Notes: generated by a model from the sequence alone, not told the origin. A stretch of DNA of 44,104 nt from Nitriliruptoraceae bacterium (GCA_003563915.1 PWTE01000283.1:1-44104); one strand, 5' to 3'; positions 34,414 through 43,097 are shown, numbered from the stretch's first letter. Numbers and translations are program-made.

Positions 34414-36114
34414 TCAGGCGGCACCGCCCACCCGCACGTCGCGGGCGCCCATCCGAGCGGCGTCCGCGGTGCGGTCGTCGGGCATCTTCTGCGACTCGAC
34501 CTCGGCGGCGATCCGCGCCTCGTAGTGCTCGATCTCGCGCTTGAGCGTGGTGTCGTCCCAGCCCAACACCTCGCCCATGAGCGGGGCGACGTCCCGTGCC
34601 GCGGCGAGCCCGCGGTCGAAGGTCTGGACCGAGATGCGGGTGCGGCGGGTCAGCAGGTCGTCGAGGTGGAGCGCGCCCTCGTGCGAGGCGGCGTACAGCG
34701 CCTCGACCTTGAGGTAGTCGGGCGCGCCGTCGATGCGTTCGCCCAGCTCAGGGCGGTCCTCGAGCAGTGTGAGGAGCTCGCTGATCAGCGAGCCGTAGCG
34801 GTTCAGGAGGTGCTCGATGCGGCTGACGTGGATGCCGACCTCGTCCGCCAGACGGCGGCGACGGTTCCACAGGGCGTGGTAGCCCTCGGCGCCGAGCAGC
34901 GGCGTCCGGTCGGTCACGCACGGGGGGACCCGTTGTGGCAGTGACCGGGCCGCGGCGTCGACCGCGTCCTTGGCCATGACCCGGTAGGTCGTGTACTTGC
35001 CGCCAGCGATGGTGATGAGTCCTGCCGCGGTCTGGGCGACCGCGTGCTCGCGTGACAGTTTCGAGGTGGCCTCGGACTCGCCGGCCAGCAGCGGACGCAG
35101 GCCGGCGTAGACCCCCTCGACGTCCTCGTGGGTCAGGGGCGTGCGCAGGACCTGGTTCACGCGGTCGAGCAGGTACTGGATGTCGGTCGCGGACGCGGCC
35201 GGGTGGGCCAGGTCGAGCTCCCAGTCGGTGTCGGTGGTGCCGATGATCCAGTGGGTGCCCCACGGGACCACGAACAGCACCGACGTCTCGGTGCGCAGGA
35301 TCATGCCGCTGTCCGCGTGGATGCGGTCCTTCGGCACCACGATGTGGATGCCCTTGGAAGCGCGGACCTGGACCCGGCCTCGGCCGGCCATCTCCTGGAT
35401 GTTGTCCGCCCAGACCCCGGTGGCGTTGATGACCTGTTTGGCGTGGACGTGGACCTCCTCGCCGCCCTCCTGGTCGCGGACGACCGCCCCGACGACGCGT
35501 TCGCCCTCACGCAGCAGGTCGGTCACGCGCGCGGAGATCGCCACAGCCGCCCCGTAGGCGGCCGCGGTGCGAGCGATCTCCATGGTGTGGCGTGCGTCGT
35601 CGACCTGCGCGTCCCAGTAGCGCAGTGCGCCGACGAGCGCGTCGCTGCGCAGCGACGGGACCAGCTCCAGCGCCTTACGGCGCGAGAGATGCTGGTGGCG
35701 AGGCAGCTGGCGGGCCCCGCCGAGCGTGTCGTAGAGCAGCACGCCGGCGCCGGCGTAGGCACGCTCCCAGACGGGATGCTTCAACGGGTAGAGGAACGAC
35801 ACGGGCTTGATCAGGTGGGGCGCGAGGTCGTTCAGCAGCAGCCCACGTTCCGTCAGAGCTTCGCGGACCAGTGCGAAGTTGAGCTGTTCGAGGTAGCGCA
35901 GCCCGCCGTGGATCAGCTTGGAGGAGCGGCTGGACGTCCCGGCGGCGAAGTCCCGCTGCTCGACGAGGGCCACGGTGAGTCCCCGCGTCGCCGCGTCCAG
36001 CGCGATACCCGCCCCGGTGACCCCACCCCCGATGACCAGGATGTCGAAGCTCTCGTCCCGCATCCGGGCCAGGTCCTTCGCGCGGCGATCGGGCGACAGT
36101 GCGACGGGTTCCAC
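34414..36114 (-). CDS. glpD: Aerobic glycerol-3-phosphate dehydrogenase
   Basis: This 566-residue membrane-associated flavoenzyme oxidises sn-glycerol 3-phosphate to dihydroxyacetone phosphate and passes electrons to quinone. The FAD motif is VIGGGVTGAGIALDAATRGL, followed by VEQRDFAAGTSSRSSKLIHG and GLRYLEQLNF, all highly conserved in GlpD. VLFVVPWGTHWIIGTTDTDW and TIAGGKYTTYRVMAKDAVD mark the substrate domain. The C-terminal helical domain is present, so the gene is full length. The GTG at 36114 has GGAGG at 6 bases. No glpF or glpK lies beside it; a -10-like TAGTCT stands 80 bases upstream. Confidence 0.95.
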   Translation of the reverse strand: MEPVALSPDRRAKDLARMRDESFDILVIGGGVTGAGIALDAATRGLTVALVEQRDFAAGTSSRSSKLIHGGLRYLEQLNFALVREALTERGLLLNDLAPHLIKPVSFLYPLKHPVWERAYAGAGVLLYDTLGGARQLPRHQHLSRRKALELVPSLRSDALVGALRYWDAQVDDARHTMEIARTAAAYGAAVAISARVTDLLREGERVVGAVVRDQEGGEEVHVHAKQVINATGVWADNIQEMAGRGRVQVRASKGIHIVVPKDRIHADSGMILRTETSVLFVVPWGTHWIIGTTDTDWELDLAHPAASATDIQYLLDRVNQVLRTPLTHEDVEGVYAGLRPLLAGESEATSKLSREHAVAQTAAGLITIAGGKYTTYRVMAKDAVDAAARSLPQRVPPCVTDRTPLLGAEGYHALWNRRRRLADEVGIHVSRIEHLLNRYGSLISELLTLLEDRPELGERIDGAPDYLKVEALYAASHEGALHLDDLLTRRTRISVQTFDRGLAAARDVAPLMGEVLGWDDTTLKREIEHYEARIAAEVESQKMPDDRTADAARMGARDVRVGGAA

Positions 36115-36194
36115 GGGTGGCCTCCCAGGCAGGGATCTCGGGGTGGCGCGCGCTCATCGTGGTGGCGCCCGGGAGCGCGGGACCGGACGTCACG

Positions 36195-36200
36195 AGACTA
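36195..36200 (-). promoter_or_regulatory. Candidate -10 element TAGTCT for glpD
   Basis: The minus-strand TAGTCT is 80 bases before the glpD GTG, in a 181-base divergent gap. Confidence 0.3.
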
Positions 36201-36257
36201 CACAGGGAGTTCGCGCAGCACCGGTGGCACGGATCGGCGGCCGGCCGGACGGATCAC

Positions 36258-36263
36258 TACGGT
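36258..36263 (+). promoter_or_regulatory. Candidate -10 element TACGGT for the SnoaL-like gene
   Basis: TACGGT is 32 bases before the ATG at 36296, which follows GGAGGAGGG. Confidence 0.4.
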
Positions 36264-36295
36264 CCCGGTCGAGGAGAACCCCGGAGGAGGGCGGC

Positions 36296-36685
36296 ATGGC
36301 GGATGACGGCAAGCAGGCGGTGGTCGAGCGCTACTTCCAGGCGGTCTCGACCCAGGATGCGCGGGCGCTGGCGGCCCTGTTCGCGCCCGACGGGGTGATG
36401 GAGGACCCGGTCGGTGCCACGCCCATCACCGACGCCGAGGGGTTCCAGCGCTTCCTCTCCGGCATCACGGACACCTTCGACGAGATGGTGCTCACCCCGG
36501 AGGACAGCTTCCACGCGGGTGGGCGGGTCGCGGTCCGTTGGTCGGCCCGAGGCCGGTCGAAGGACGGCGTCGAGGTCGGCTACGGAGGGATCGACGTGTT
36601 CGCCTTCGATGATCAGGATCGCATCACCTCGATGGAGGGCTACTGGCATCCCCGGGAGTTGTTCGCACAGCTGAAGGGCTCCTGA
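36296..36685 (+). CDS. SnoaL-like / NTF2-fold protein
   Basis: This 129-residue protein of the NTF2-like fold (SnoaL, ketosteroid-isomerase-related) has the typical pattern: helix QAVVERYFQAVSTQDARALAALFAPDGVMEDPVG, then VRWSARGRSKDGVEVGYGGIDVFAF and a final strand with ITSMEGYW. Members are cyclases, isomerases, hydrolases or non-catalytic binding proteins, so no reaction can be given. GGAGGAGGG stands directly before the ATG. It is a single-gene unit divergent from glpD and upstream of the L,D-transpeptidase. Confidence 0.85.
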   Translation: MADDGKQAVVERYFQAVSTQDARALAALFAPDGVMEDPVGATPITDAEGFQRFLSGITDTFDEMVLTPEDSFHAGGRVAVRWSARGRSKDGVEVGYGGIDVFAFDDQDRITSMEGYWHPRELFAQLKGS

Positions 36686-36696
36686 GCCCGGAGGCG

Positions 36697-36741
36697 GTGA
36701 GCGGAAGCGGTGTGCACGGGGCGTCCACCCGTCGCGCTCAC
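36697..36741 (+). repeat. Inverted repeat after the SnoaL-like gene
   Basis: GTGAGCG (36697-36703) is mirrored by CGCTCAC (36735-36741) across 31 bases, just after the SnoaL-like stop. It could be a weak terminator or part of the control region of the next gene. Confidence 0.3.
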
Positions 36742-36753
36742 GGCGCGAACGGC

Positions 36754-36762
36754 GTAACGTCA
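36754..36762 (+). promoter_or_regulatory. GTAACGTCA motif upstream of the L,D-transpeptidase gene
   Basis: This copy of GTAACGTCA continues as GTAACGTCAC, readable as tandem GTAAC-GTCAC. It matches the copy at 16281-16289 before the M23 peptidase gene. The internal TAACGT also satisfies the -10 pattern. Confidence 0.4.
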
Positions 36763-36814
36763 CCGGCTTGCGAGGGGCCGAGGTGTCGTCGCCGGCAACC
36801 GACCGGGGTGGACG

Positions 36815-38425
36815 GTGGCCCGCGATCCAGGGTGTGACGGGGGAGCGGTGAGCACGACCGAGAAGGTCCCGAAACGGTGGACCGCCGGGGATCCGGATCC
36901 TGGCCCCGCCGTCCGGCGGCGAGGTGGTCGCTCTTTGTGGCGGTGGGCGGGCGTGGCCCTCGCCGCGCTGATGCTGGCGATCGTCGGTACCGGTCTGGTC
37001 ATCAGCCATGCCTGGGGCACGGAGCTGCGCGATGAGGCCCGTCTGTTGCCGGGCACGGTGATCGCTGGGGTGGACGTCGGGCTGTTGGACCGGGAGGAGG
37101 CCCTGACCGTCGCAGGCGAGGCGCTGGCTGCGGTGATCGACCACCCGCACGTGATCCACGCGGACGGCCACGAGTGGACCGTCGACGCCAGGCAGCTGCA
37201 GGCAGCGACCGACGTGGGCGACCTCGTCGCCACGGCCCTCAGCGCCAGCCACGACCGCTCGCTGGTGGAACTCGCGCAGCTGCGCTGGTTCGGCGCCCAG
37301 GTCGAGCTGGACCTCCAGGCGACGGTCACGATCCCCGAGGACGCGCTGGAGGCCTGGGTCGGGGAACGTGCCGCCGAGGTCGATCACCGTCCCGTCGATG
37401 CCACGATCGGGTGGGAGGAGGGGGAGGTCGTGGTCGCGGCCTCGGAGAACGGGTTCGAGGTCGACCAGGTGGCCGCGATCGAACTGCTCCGGACGTCGTT
37501 GCTCGAGCGCCGGGACGATCCTCTGGAGCTGCCACACACGGTCCTGGAACCCCAGGTCGGGAACGAGGTCGTCGCGGCGGCTCGCGTGGGTGCGCTCGCT
37601 GCGCTGGACGCCACCCTGACCCGCGAGGTGACCCTGTCCCACGCCGACGGACGGTGGACGACCACTCCCGCCGAGTTGGCTGCCGTCGTGGACGGCGATG
37701 CGCTCGTCGCCGCGGCGCTGCACGAAGCCCGGACCGGTGGTGACCCGTCACAGGTCCCGGTGTCGCTGGAGGTCCCGGACAGCGCGATCGACGCGCTGGT
37801 GGGCGAGATCGCGGCCAGCCTGAACATCGCGGCGGTCAACGCCACGGTCGACTGGTCCAGCGGGACGGTCCGCCGGAGAGCCGGTCGCGAGGGCCGAGCG
37901 CTCGATCGCGCCGCCGCAGCCGGGGACCTGCGTGCTGCGCTGCAGGGCGCGGCCTCCGAGGTCGATCTGCAGGTGCCGACCGTCCGTCCCGCCCGCGATG
38001 TGGCCGACCTGCGCGACGTGCTGGTCGTCCACCAGTCCCGCCGGGTCGTCGAGCTGCACCGGGGCGATCAGGTGCTGCGGTCCTGGCCCGTGGCGGTGGG
38101 TACGGGGGGCAGCCCGACGCCCACCGGCACCTTCGTGGTCGGCGCGAAACGCTTCGAGCCGACCTGGGTCAACCCGGCACCGACCCGCTGGGGCAGGGAC
38201 ATGCCGGCTCGTATCGGCCCGGGCCCGAACAACCCGCTCGGTCTGCGCGCCCTGAACTGGAACCGGCCTGGCGGCGGGGACACGCTCATCCGCTTCCACG
38301 GCACCCCGAACGAGGACTCGATCGGTGAGGCCGCCTCCAACGGCTGCGTCCGGATGTTCAACTCGGACGTGATCGAGCTCTACGACCTGGTCTCGAGCGG
38401 GACGATGATCATCTCCCGTCGCTGA
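36815..38425 (+). CDS. Membrane-anchored L,D-transpeptidase with peptidoglycan-binding repeats
   Basis: This 536-residue protein makes 3-3 cross-links in peptidoglycan or attaches proteins to it. After a ~43-residue cytoplasmic start, WAGVALAALMLAIVGTGLVI is a single membrane anchor. Residues ~75-390 hold VanW/PG-binding-like repeats (LPGTVIAGVDVGLLDREEAL resembles the YkuD-associated PG_binding_4 domain). Residues ~400-536 are the YkuD domain: GGSPTPTGTFVV, the catalytic His495 in HGTP, and Cys511 in SNGCVRM. All catalytic residues are present. Start choice is uncertain: the GTG at 36815 has GGGGTGG close by, and the GTG at 36848 has GGGAG only two bases away. The GTAACGTCA motif lies 52 bases upstream. 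Confidence 0.9.
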   Translation: MARDPGCDGGAVSTTEKVPKRWTAGDPDPGPAVRRRGGRSLWRWAGVALAALMLAIVGTGLVISHAWGTELRDEARLLPGTVIAGVDVGLLDREEALTVAGEALAAVIDHPHVIHADGHEWTVDARQLQAATDVGDLVATALSASHDRSLVELAQLRWFGAQVELDLQATVTIPEDALEAWVGERAAEVDHRPVDATIGWEEGEVVVAASENGFEVDQVAAIELLRTSLLERRDDPLELPHTVLEPQVGNEVVAAARVGALAALDATLTREVTLSHADGRWTTTPAELAAVVDGDALVAAALHEARTGGDPSQVPVSLEVPDSAIDALVGEIAASLNIAAVNATVDWSSGTVRRRAGREGRALDRAAAAGDLRAALQGAASEVDLQVPTVRPARDVADLRDVLVVHQSRRVVELHRGDQVLRSWPVAVGTGGSPTPTGTFVVGAKRFEPTWVNPAPTRWGRDMPARIGPGPNNPLGLRALNWNRPGGGDTLIRFHGTPNEDSIGEAASNGCVRMFNSDVIELYDLVSSGTMIISRR

Positions 38426-38441
38426 GGGTCGCCCGTCCAGG

Positions 38442-38465
38442 TTGCAGCTTCGCGAAGGCTTGCAG
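38442..38465 (+). promoter_or_regulatory. Palindrome framed by TTGCAG direct repeats upstream of the osmolyte operon
   Basis: The perfect 10-base palindrome CTTCGCGAAG (38448-38457) is framed by TTGCAG at 38442-38447 and TTGCAG at 38460-38465. It lies just upstream of the TACCCT hexamer, in the only gap before the amidotransferase gene. It is a plausible operator; the regulator is unknown. Confidence 0.4.
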
Positions 38466-38473
38466 GAGCCGCC

Positions 38474-38479
38474 TACCCT
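38474..38479 (+). promoter_or_regulatory. Candidate -10 element TACCCT for the osmolyte operon
   Basis: TACCCT lies 29 bases before the GTG at 38509, which has GAGAGGA as ribosome binding site. No correctly spaced -35 box was found. Confidence 0.35.
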
Positions 38480-38508
38480 GACCTTCGACTGCGAGAGGAC
38501 GTCAGACC

Positions 38509-40335
38509 GTGTGTGGTTTCTGCGGCGAGTTGCGGCTCGACGGTGCCAGCCCCGATCTGGGTGCGGTGTCCCGGATGACCGATCGGATGGCTCCGCGTGG
38601 GCCCGATGGCGAGGGCATCTATGCCTCCGGCCCGCTGGCCCTCGGACACCGGCGCCTGTCGATCATCGACCTGTCGGCCTGCGGCAACCAGCCGATGCAC
38701 GACCCCGAGCTCGGGCTCACCATCGCCTTCAACGGCTGCATCTACAACTACCAGGAACTCCGCGCCCACCTCCAGGAGGAGCGTGGCTACCGGTTCTTCT
38801 CCACCTCGGACACCGAGGTGGTGCTGAAGGCCTACCACGCGTGGGGCGACCGGTTCGTCGACCGGTTGCAGGGCATGTTCGCGTTCGCGATCCACGAGCG
38901 GGACACCCGGCGGACCTTCCTCGGCCGTGACCGTTTCGGCATCAAGCCGCTCTACCTCGCCGAGACGCCGTCGCGGCTGCGCTTCGCCTCCAGCCTCCCG
39001 GCGCTGGTCGCCGGTGGGGATCTTGACACCTCGATCGATCCCGTGGCGCTACACCACTACCTGACCTTCCATGCCGTCGTGCCGGCGCCGCACACGATCC
39101 TGAACGGGGTCCGCAAGCTGCCACCGGCGACCACCCTGGCGATCGAGGCGGACGGCGCCCGGCAGATGACCGAGTTCTGGGAGCCCGATTTCACCCGCGA
39201 TCCCGACCGCGCGGACTGGACCGAGCGGGACTGGGAGGAGGCGGTCCTCGACACGATGCGCCAAGCCGTGGAGTGGCGGCTGGTCTCCGACGTCCCGGTC
39301 GGTGTCCTGCTGTCGGGCGGCCTGGATTCGTCGATGGTCGTTGGCCTGCTGGCCGAAGCCGGCCAGACCGGCATCACGACCTTCTCGATCGGCTTCGAAG
39401 CGGTCGGCGGCGAGGAAGGTGACGAGTTCAAGTACTCCGACGTGATCGCCCGCGAGTTCGACACCGACCACCACCGCATCCGCATCGGGACCGAACGGAT
39501 GCTGCCGGCCCTGCACGAGGCCGTCGGCGCGATGTCCGAGCCGATGGTCAGCCACGACGCCGTGGCCTTCTACCTGCTCAGCCAGGAGGTCGCGAAGCAC
39601 GTCAAGGTGGTGCAGTCGGGGCAGGGCGCCGACGAGGTGTTCGCGGGTTACCACTGGTACCCGCCGATGCAGGCGCTGACCGACGATCTGGGTCCCGAGG
39701 CGTCGCGCGAGCAGCTCGTCCGTCAGGCGGTCGAGCGCTACCAGGCAGCCTTCTTCGACCGGCCCCACGCCGAGATGGCCCAGGTCCTGCGACCGGAGCA
39801 CCGCATCGAGGAGGACGTCTCACGCGCCTTCGTCGAGCGGCACTTCACCCGACCCGGGGCGGAGACCGCGACCGACATGGCGTTGCGGCTGGACTCCCAG
39901 ATCATGCTGGTCGACGACCCGGTCAAGCGGGTCGACAACATGACCATGGCCTCGGGCCTGGAAGCGCGCGTGCCCTTCTTGGACCACGAGGTGCTGGACA
40001 TCGCGGCCCGCATCCCGCCCGAGCTCAAGCTGGCCCAGGAGGGCAAGGGCGTGCTGAAGGAGGCCGCCCGACGGGTGATCCCCTCCGAAGTGATCGACCG
40101 ACCGAAGGGCTACTTCCCGGTCCCCGCCCTCAAGCACCTGCAGGGCCCGTACCTGGAGCTGGTGCGTGACGCCCTGCACGCGCCGGAGGCGCGCCAGCGA
40201 GGCCTGTTCCAGGACGCCTACGTCGAGCGGTTGTTGGAGGACCCCAACGAGGAGCTCACCGCGTTGCGGGGCAACAAGCTGTGGCAGCTCGGGCTGCTCG
40301 AACTGTGGCTGCAGGCCCACGATGTCCGACCCTGA
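38509..40335 (+). CDS. asnO: Asparagine-synthase-like amidotransferase, probably N-acetylglutaminylglutamine amidotransferase
   Basis: This 608-residue class II glutamine amidotransferase is fused to an AsnB-type synthetase domain. Cys2 (MCGFCGE) is the glutaminase nucleophile. RGPDGEG, HRRLSIIDLS and FNGCIYNYQELR line the glutamine site. The ATP pyrophosphatase loop LSGGLDSS is at residues 268-275. In the NAGGN osmolyte pathway this enzyme amidates the dipeptide N-acetylglutaminylglutamine to the neutral amide. The assignment rests on the next gene, which it overlaps by 14 bases; a stand-alone asparagine synthetase would look similar. The GTG at 38509 is fixed by the need for Cys2. Confidence 0.88.
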   Translation: MCGFCGELRLDGASPDLGAVSRMTDRMAPRGPDGEGIYASGPLALGHRRLSIIDLSACGNQPMHDPELGLTIAFNGCIYNYQELRAHLQEERGYRFFSTSDTEVVLKAYHAWGDRFVDRLQGMFAFAIHERDTRRTFLGRDRFGIKPLYLAETPSRLRFASSLPALVAGGDLDTSIDPVALHHYLTFHAVVPAPHTILNGVRKLPPATTLAIEADGARQMTEFWEPDFTRDPDRADWTERDWEEAVLDTMRQAVEWRLVSDVPVGVLLSGGLDSSMVVGLLAEAGQTGITTFSIGFEAVGGEEGDEFKYSDVIAREFDTDHHRIRIGTERMLPALHEAVGAMSEPMVSHDAVAFYLLSQEVAKHVKVVQSGQGADEVFAGYHWYPPMQALTDDLGPEASREQLVRQAVERYQAAFFDRPHAEMAQVLRPEHRIEEDVSRAFVERHFTRPGAETATDMALRLDSQIMLVDDPVKRVDNMTMASGLEARVPFLDHEVLDIAARIPPELKLAQEGKGVLKEAARRVIPSEVIDRPKGYFPVPALKHLQGPYLELVRDALHAPEARQRGLFQDAYVERLLEDPNEELTALRGNKLWQLGLLELWLQAHDVRP

Positions 40336-42121
40336 CGCTCCCGCGTCGTCGCCGACGCCACACCACGAGGATCGTCTGTCCACCCGCTCCTGGGAGGACC
40401 GGCCCGGTGACCTGACCGAGCACCTCCAAGAGGAGGTCGCGCTCGAGTGCGGCTGGGGTCGGCTGATCTTCGGGCAGACCTTCGCCTCGCACGACGACCT
40501 GGTGACCGAGATCTCGCGCGAGGAGCCGGGCCGACGGGACATCTGCCTGTACGTCCGTGAACCGCACGTGCTGGTCAGTCGGGCCCCGCAGGAGCTGTTC
40601 ATCGATCCGAGCCACACCTACCGGCTGCGGCTCGATCGACCGATCGAGGTGTCGGATCCCGCCGGTGGCGTCGAGATCCGGGAACTGTCGGGTGAGGCCG
40701 ATGCACACGCGACCAACCGGATCTACACCGCCGCCGGGATGGTCACCGCCCCGGTGGATGTGCTCCTCGAGAACCAACGCAGCGCGACCTTCGTCTACCT
40801 CGTCGCGGAGGACACCGAGACGGGCGAGGTCATCGGCACCGTCACCGGCATCGACCACCGCGAGGCCTTCAACGACCCCGAGGACGGCTCCAGCCTGTGG
40901 TGCCTGGCGGTGGATCCGCAGACCGCCCGCCCCGGTGTCGGGCGCGCGCTGGTGCTGGCGCTCGCGCAACGATGCGCGCAGGCGGGGCGGACCTACCTCG
41001 ACCTGTCGGTGGTGCACGACAACACCCCCGCGATCGGCCTCTACGAGAAGCTCGGCTTCGAGCGGGTCCCGGTCTACTGCGTCAAGCGCAAGAATCCGAT
41101 CAACGAGCGCCTGTTCGCGGCGACGCCCAGCGAGGGCATCGACGACCTCAACGTCTACGCGCGGATCGTCGCCGACGAGGCCTTACGTCGTGGCGTCAAG
41201 GTCGAGGTGGTGGACGCCGAATCGGGGCTCCTGGAACTGTCCCACGGGGGACGCATCATCCAGACACGTGAGTCGCTGTCGGAGCTGACCAACGCCGTCG
41301 CGATGAGCCGCTGTGACGACAAGCGGCTGACCCGACGGCTGCTGGCGGATGCGGGCCTCAAGGTCCCGATCGGACGGGTCGCGACCGCGGACGAGGGCGA
41401 CATCGAGTTCCTGGACCAGGTGAACGAGGCCGTCGTGAAGCCCGCTCGCGGCGAGCAGGGCAACGGCATCACCGTCGGTGTGCGCACGGAGCGCGAGCTG
41501 ACCGAAGCGGTGACCCTCGCGGAGCGGTACTGCCCCGACGTCCTGATCGAGGCCTGTGTCCGTGGGCAGGACCTGCGGATCGTGGTGATCGATCACCAGG
41601 TGGTCGCCGCAGCGATCCGTCGGCCCGCGATCGTGGTGGGGACGGGATCACACAGCATCGCGGAGCTGATCTCGGCTACGTCACGCCGCAGGTCCGCCGC
41701 GACCGACGGGGAGTCGCAGATCCCGACCGACGAGGTGACCTTCAAGACGGTGCACGACGCCGGGTACGAACTGGACGACGTGCTCCCGGAGGGGGTCGAA
41801 CTGGCGGTGCGTCGGACCGCCAACCTGCACACCGGCGGAACGATCCACGATGTGACAGAACAGCTCCATCCGGAGCTGGCCGAGGCCGCCGTCGACGCGA
41901 GCCAGGTCCTGGACATCCCGGTCGTGGGCATCGACCTCCTGGTCCAGGATGCCGGGCGACCCGACCACGTGGTCATCGAGGCGAACGAGCGGCCCGGTCT
42001 GGCCAACCACGAGCCCCAGCCGACCGCCGAACGGTTCCTGGACCTGCTGTTCCCGGCGACCCGGGCGCTCCCGCGTGGCTGGTCGCCCGGCGCGACCAGC
42101 GCGGACCACCGCACCGACTGA
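40322..42121 (+). CDS. ngg: N-acetylglutaminylglutamine synthetase (GNAT plus ATP-grasp fusion)
   Basis: This 599-residue bifunctional enzyme begins with about 115 residues of unassigned sequence. A GNAT acetyltransferase domain follows at ~118-260 (SLWCLAVDPQTARPGVGRAL is the acetyl-CoA loop; NTPAIGLYEKLGFERV is motif B). An ATP-grasp ligase domain runs from ~300 to 590 (EAVVKPARGEQGNGITVGV for nucleotide binding, and the metal-binding E553-A-N in EANERPGLANHEPQ). It acetylates one glutamine and joins it to another, the first step to the osmoprotectant NAGGN known from Sinorhizobium and Pseudomonas. The ATG lies inside the end of asnO (14-base overlap), so both are coupled. The M42-type peptidase that often completes this trio is not next to it. 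Confidence 0.9.
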   Translation: MSDPDAPASSPTPHHEDRLSTRSWEDRPGDLTEHLQEEVALECGWGRLIFGQTFASHDDLVTEISREEPGRRDICLYVREPHVLVSRAPQELFIDPSHTYRLRLDRPIEVSDPAGGVEIRELSGEADAHATNRIYTAAGMVTAPVDVLLENQRSATFVYLVAEDTETGEVIGTVTGIDHREAFNDPEDGSSLWCLAVDPQTARPGVGRALVLALAQRCAQAGRTYLDLSVVHDNTPAIGLYEKLGFERVPVYCVKRKNPINERLFAATPSEGIDDLNVYARIVADEALRRGVKVEVVDAESGLLELSHGGRIIQTRESLSELTNAVAMSRCDDKRLTRRLLADAGLKVPIGRVATADEGDIEFLDQVNEAVVKPARGEQGNGITVGVRTERELTEAVTLAERYCPDVLIEACVRGQDLRIVVIDHQVVAAAIRRPAIVVGTGSHSIAELISATSRRRSAATDGESQIPTDEVTFKTVHDAGYELDDVLPEGVELAVRRTANLHTGGTIHDVTEQLHPELAEAAVDASQVLDIPVVGIDLLVQDAGRPDHVVIEANERPGLANHEPQPTAERFLDLLFPATRALPRGWSPGATSADHRTD

Positions 42122-42130
42122 TCTGGTGGC

Positions 42131-43063
42131 TCAGCCGCCCAGCGCCGGGACGATCAGGCTGCCCAGTACGACCGCGAGGACCAGCATCCCCACGCTGAGT
42201 CCCACGACGATGCCGGTCGCACGCGCGGCCTGGTCGCGCGGGACGAACAGGTAGCGCGCCGCCAGCCAGCCGCCCAGCAAGCCGCCGACGTGACCGCCGA
42301 CCGAGATGTTCGGCACGAAGAAGGTCAGGCCGAGGTTCAGCAGGACCAGCATGCCGATGCCGGTGCGCCACGGGTTGATCCCACGCTCGCGCATCCCGAC
42401 CATGGCCGCTCCCATCAGCCCGAACACGGCCCCGGACGCGCCGATCGTGATCTGGAAGGGGTTGCCGCCGAGGACGGTGCCGAACACCCCGTCGACCCAG
42501 CCGGTGAACGCTCCCAGCCATGCGAGCCCGACGACCCCCAGCCCACCGCCGGCCAGCCCGGCCGCGTACAGCGCGATGAAGCGGTTGCGCCCGAGGAGCG
42601 GTTCGAGCATGTGGCCGAGCTGCCACAGCAGCAGACCGTTGAAGCCGACGTGCATCAGGTTGGCGTGGAGGAAGGCGCTGGTGATCAGCAGCCACGGTTC
42701 GCCGATGACCTGCGCGACCGGGGAGGCCGAGTACCAGGGGACCGCGGCGTCGAGCCACTCGGGTCCGCCGGGGCCGACCAGGATGGGCCGCAGGCCGAAG
42801 GTCTGCAGGACGCCGGGGACGGCCGCGGTCACGATGAACAGTCCGGCGATCGTGATGACCAGCGCGCGGGTGACCGGTGCTCCCTGGATCGCGTCGGTCA
42901 GGCGACGGGCCGGAACGGCACCCTTCGCGCACTCCTTGCACTGGTAGCCGACCGGCGCCTCGATCGCGTCGGTGACGGGGATCGCCTTCTCGCAGCGCGA
43001 GCAGCGCAGCATCGGCTCCGATGGGTCGTCGGAGTGCTGGCGGTGCTCGTCGTGGTCGCTCAC
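42131..43063 (-). CDS. Rhomboid-family intramembrane serine protease with N-terminal zinc ribbon
   Basis: This 310-residue protein starts with a soluble segment bearing a zinc ribbon, C21-x2-C24 and C42-x2-C45 (LRCSRCEKAIP, YQCKECAKG). About seven membrane helices follow. The rhomboid catalytic pair is S210 in GASGAVFG and H258 in GGHVGGL; the first-loop H138 and N142 (HVGFNGLLLW) are conserved. Rhomboids cut single-span membrane proteins within the bilayer; the substrate here is unknown. The GTG at 43063 has GAGG five bases upstream. It is convergent with the osmolyte operon (9-base gap) and divergent from the LPHTG protein gene. Confidence 0.92.
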   Translation of the reverse strand: MSDHDEHRQHSDDPSEPMLRCSRCEKAIPVTDAIEAPVGYQCKECAKGAVPARRLTDAIQGAPVTRALVITIAGLFIVTAAVPGVLQTFGLRPILVGPGGPEWLDAAVPWYSASPVAQVIGEPWLLITSAFLHANLMHVGFNGLLLWQLGHMLEPLLGRNRFIALYAAGLAGGGLGVVGLAWLGAFTGWVDGVFGTVLGGNPFQITIGASGAVFGLMGAAMVGMRERGINPWRTGIGMLVLLNLGLTFFVPNISVGGHVGGLLGGWLAARYLFVPRDQAARATGIVVGLSVGMLVLAVVLGSLIVPALGG

Positions 43064-43097
43064 GGTGCCTCGTTCGGCGGCGGGTCGGGGCGCGCCC

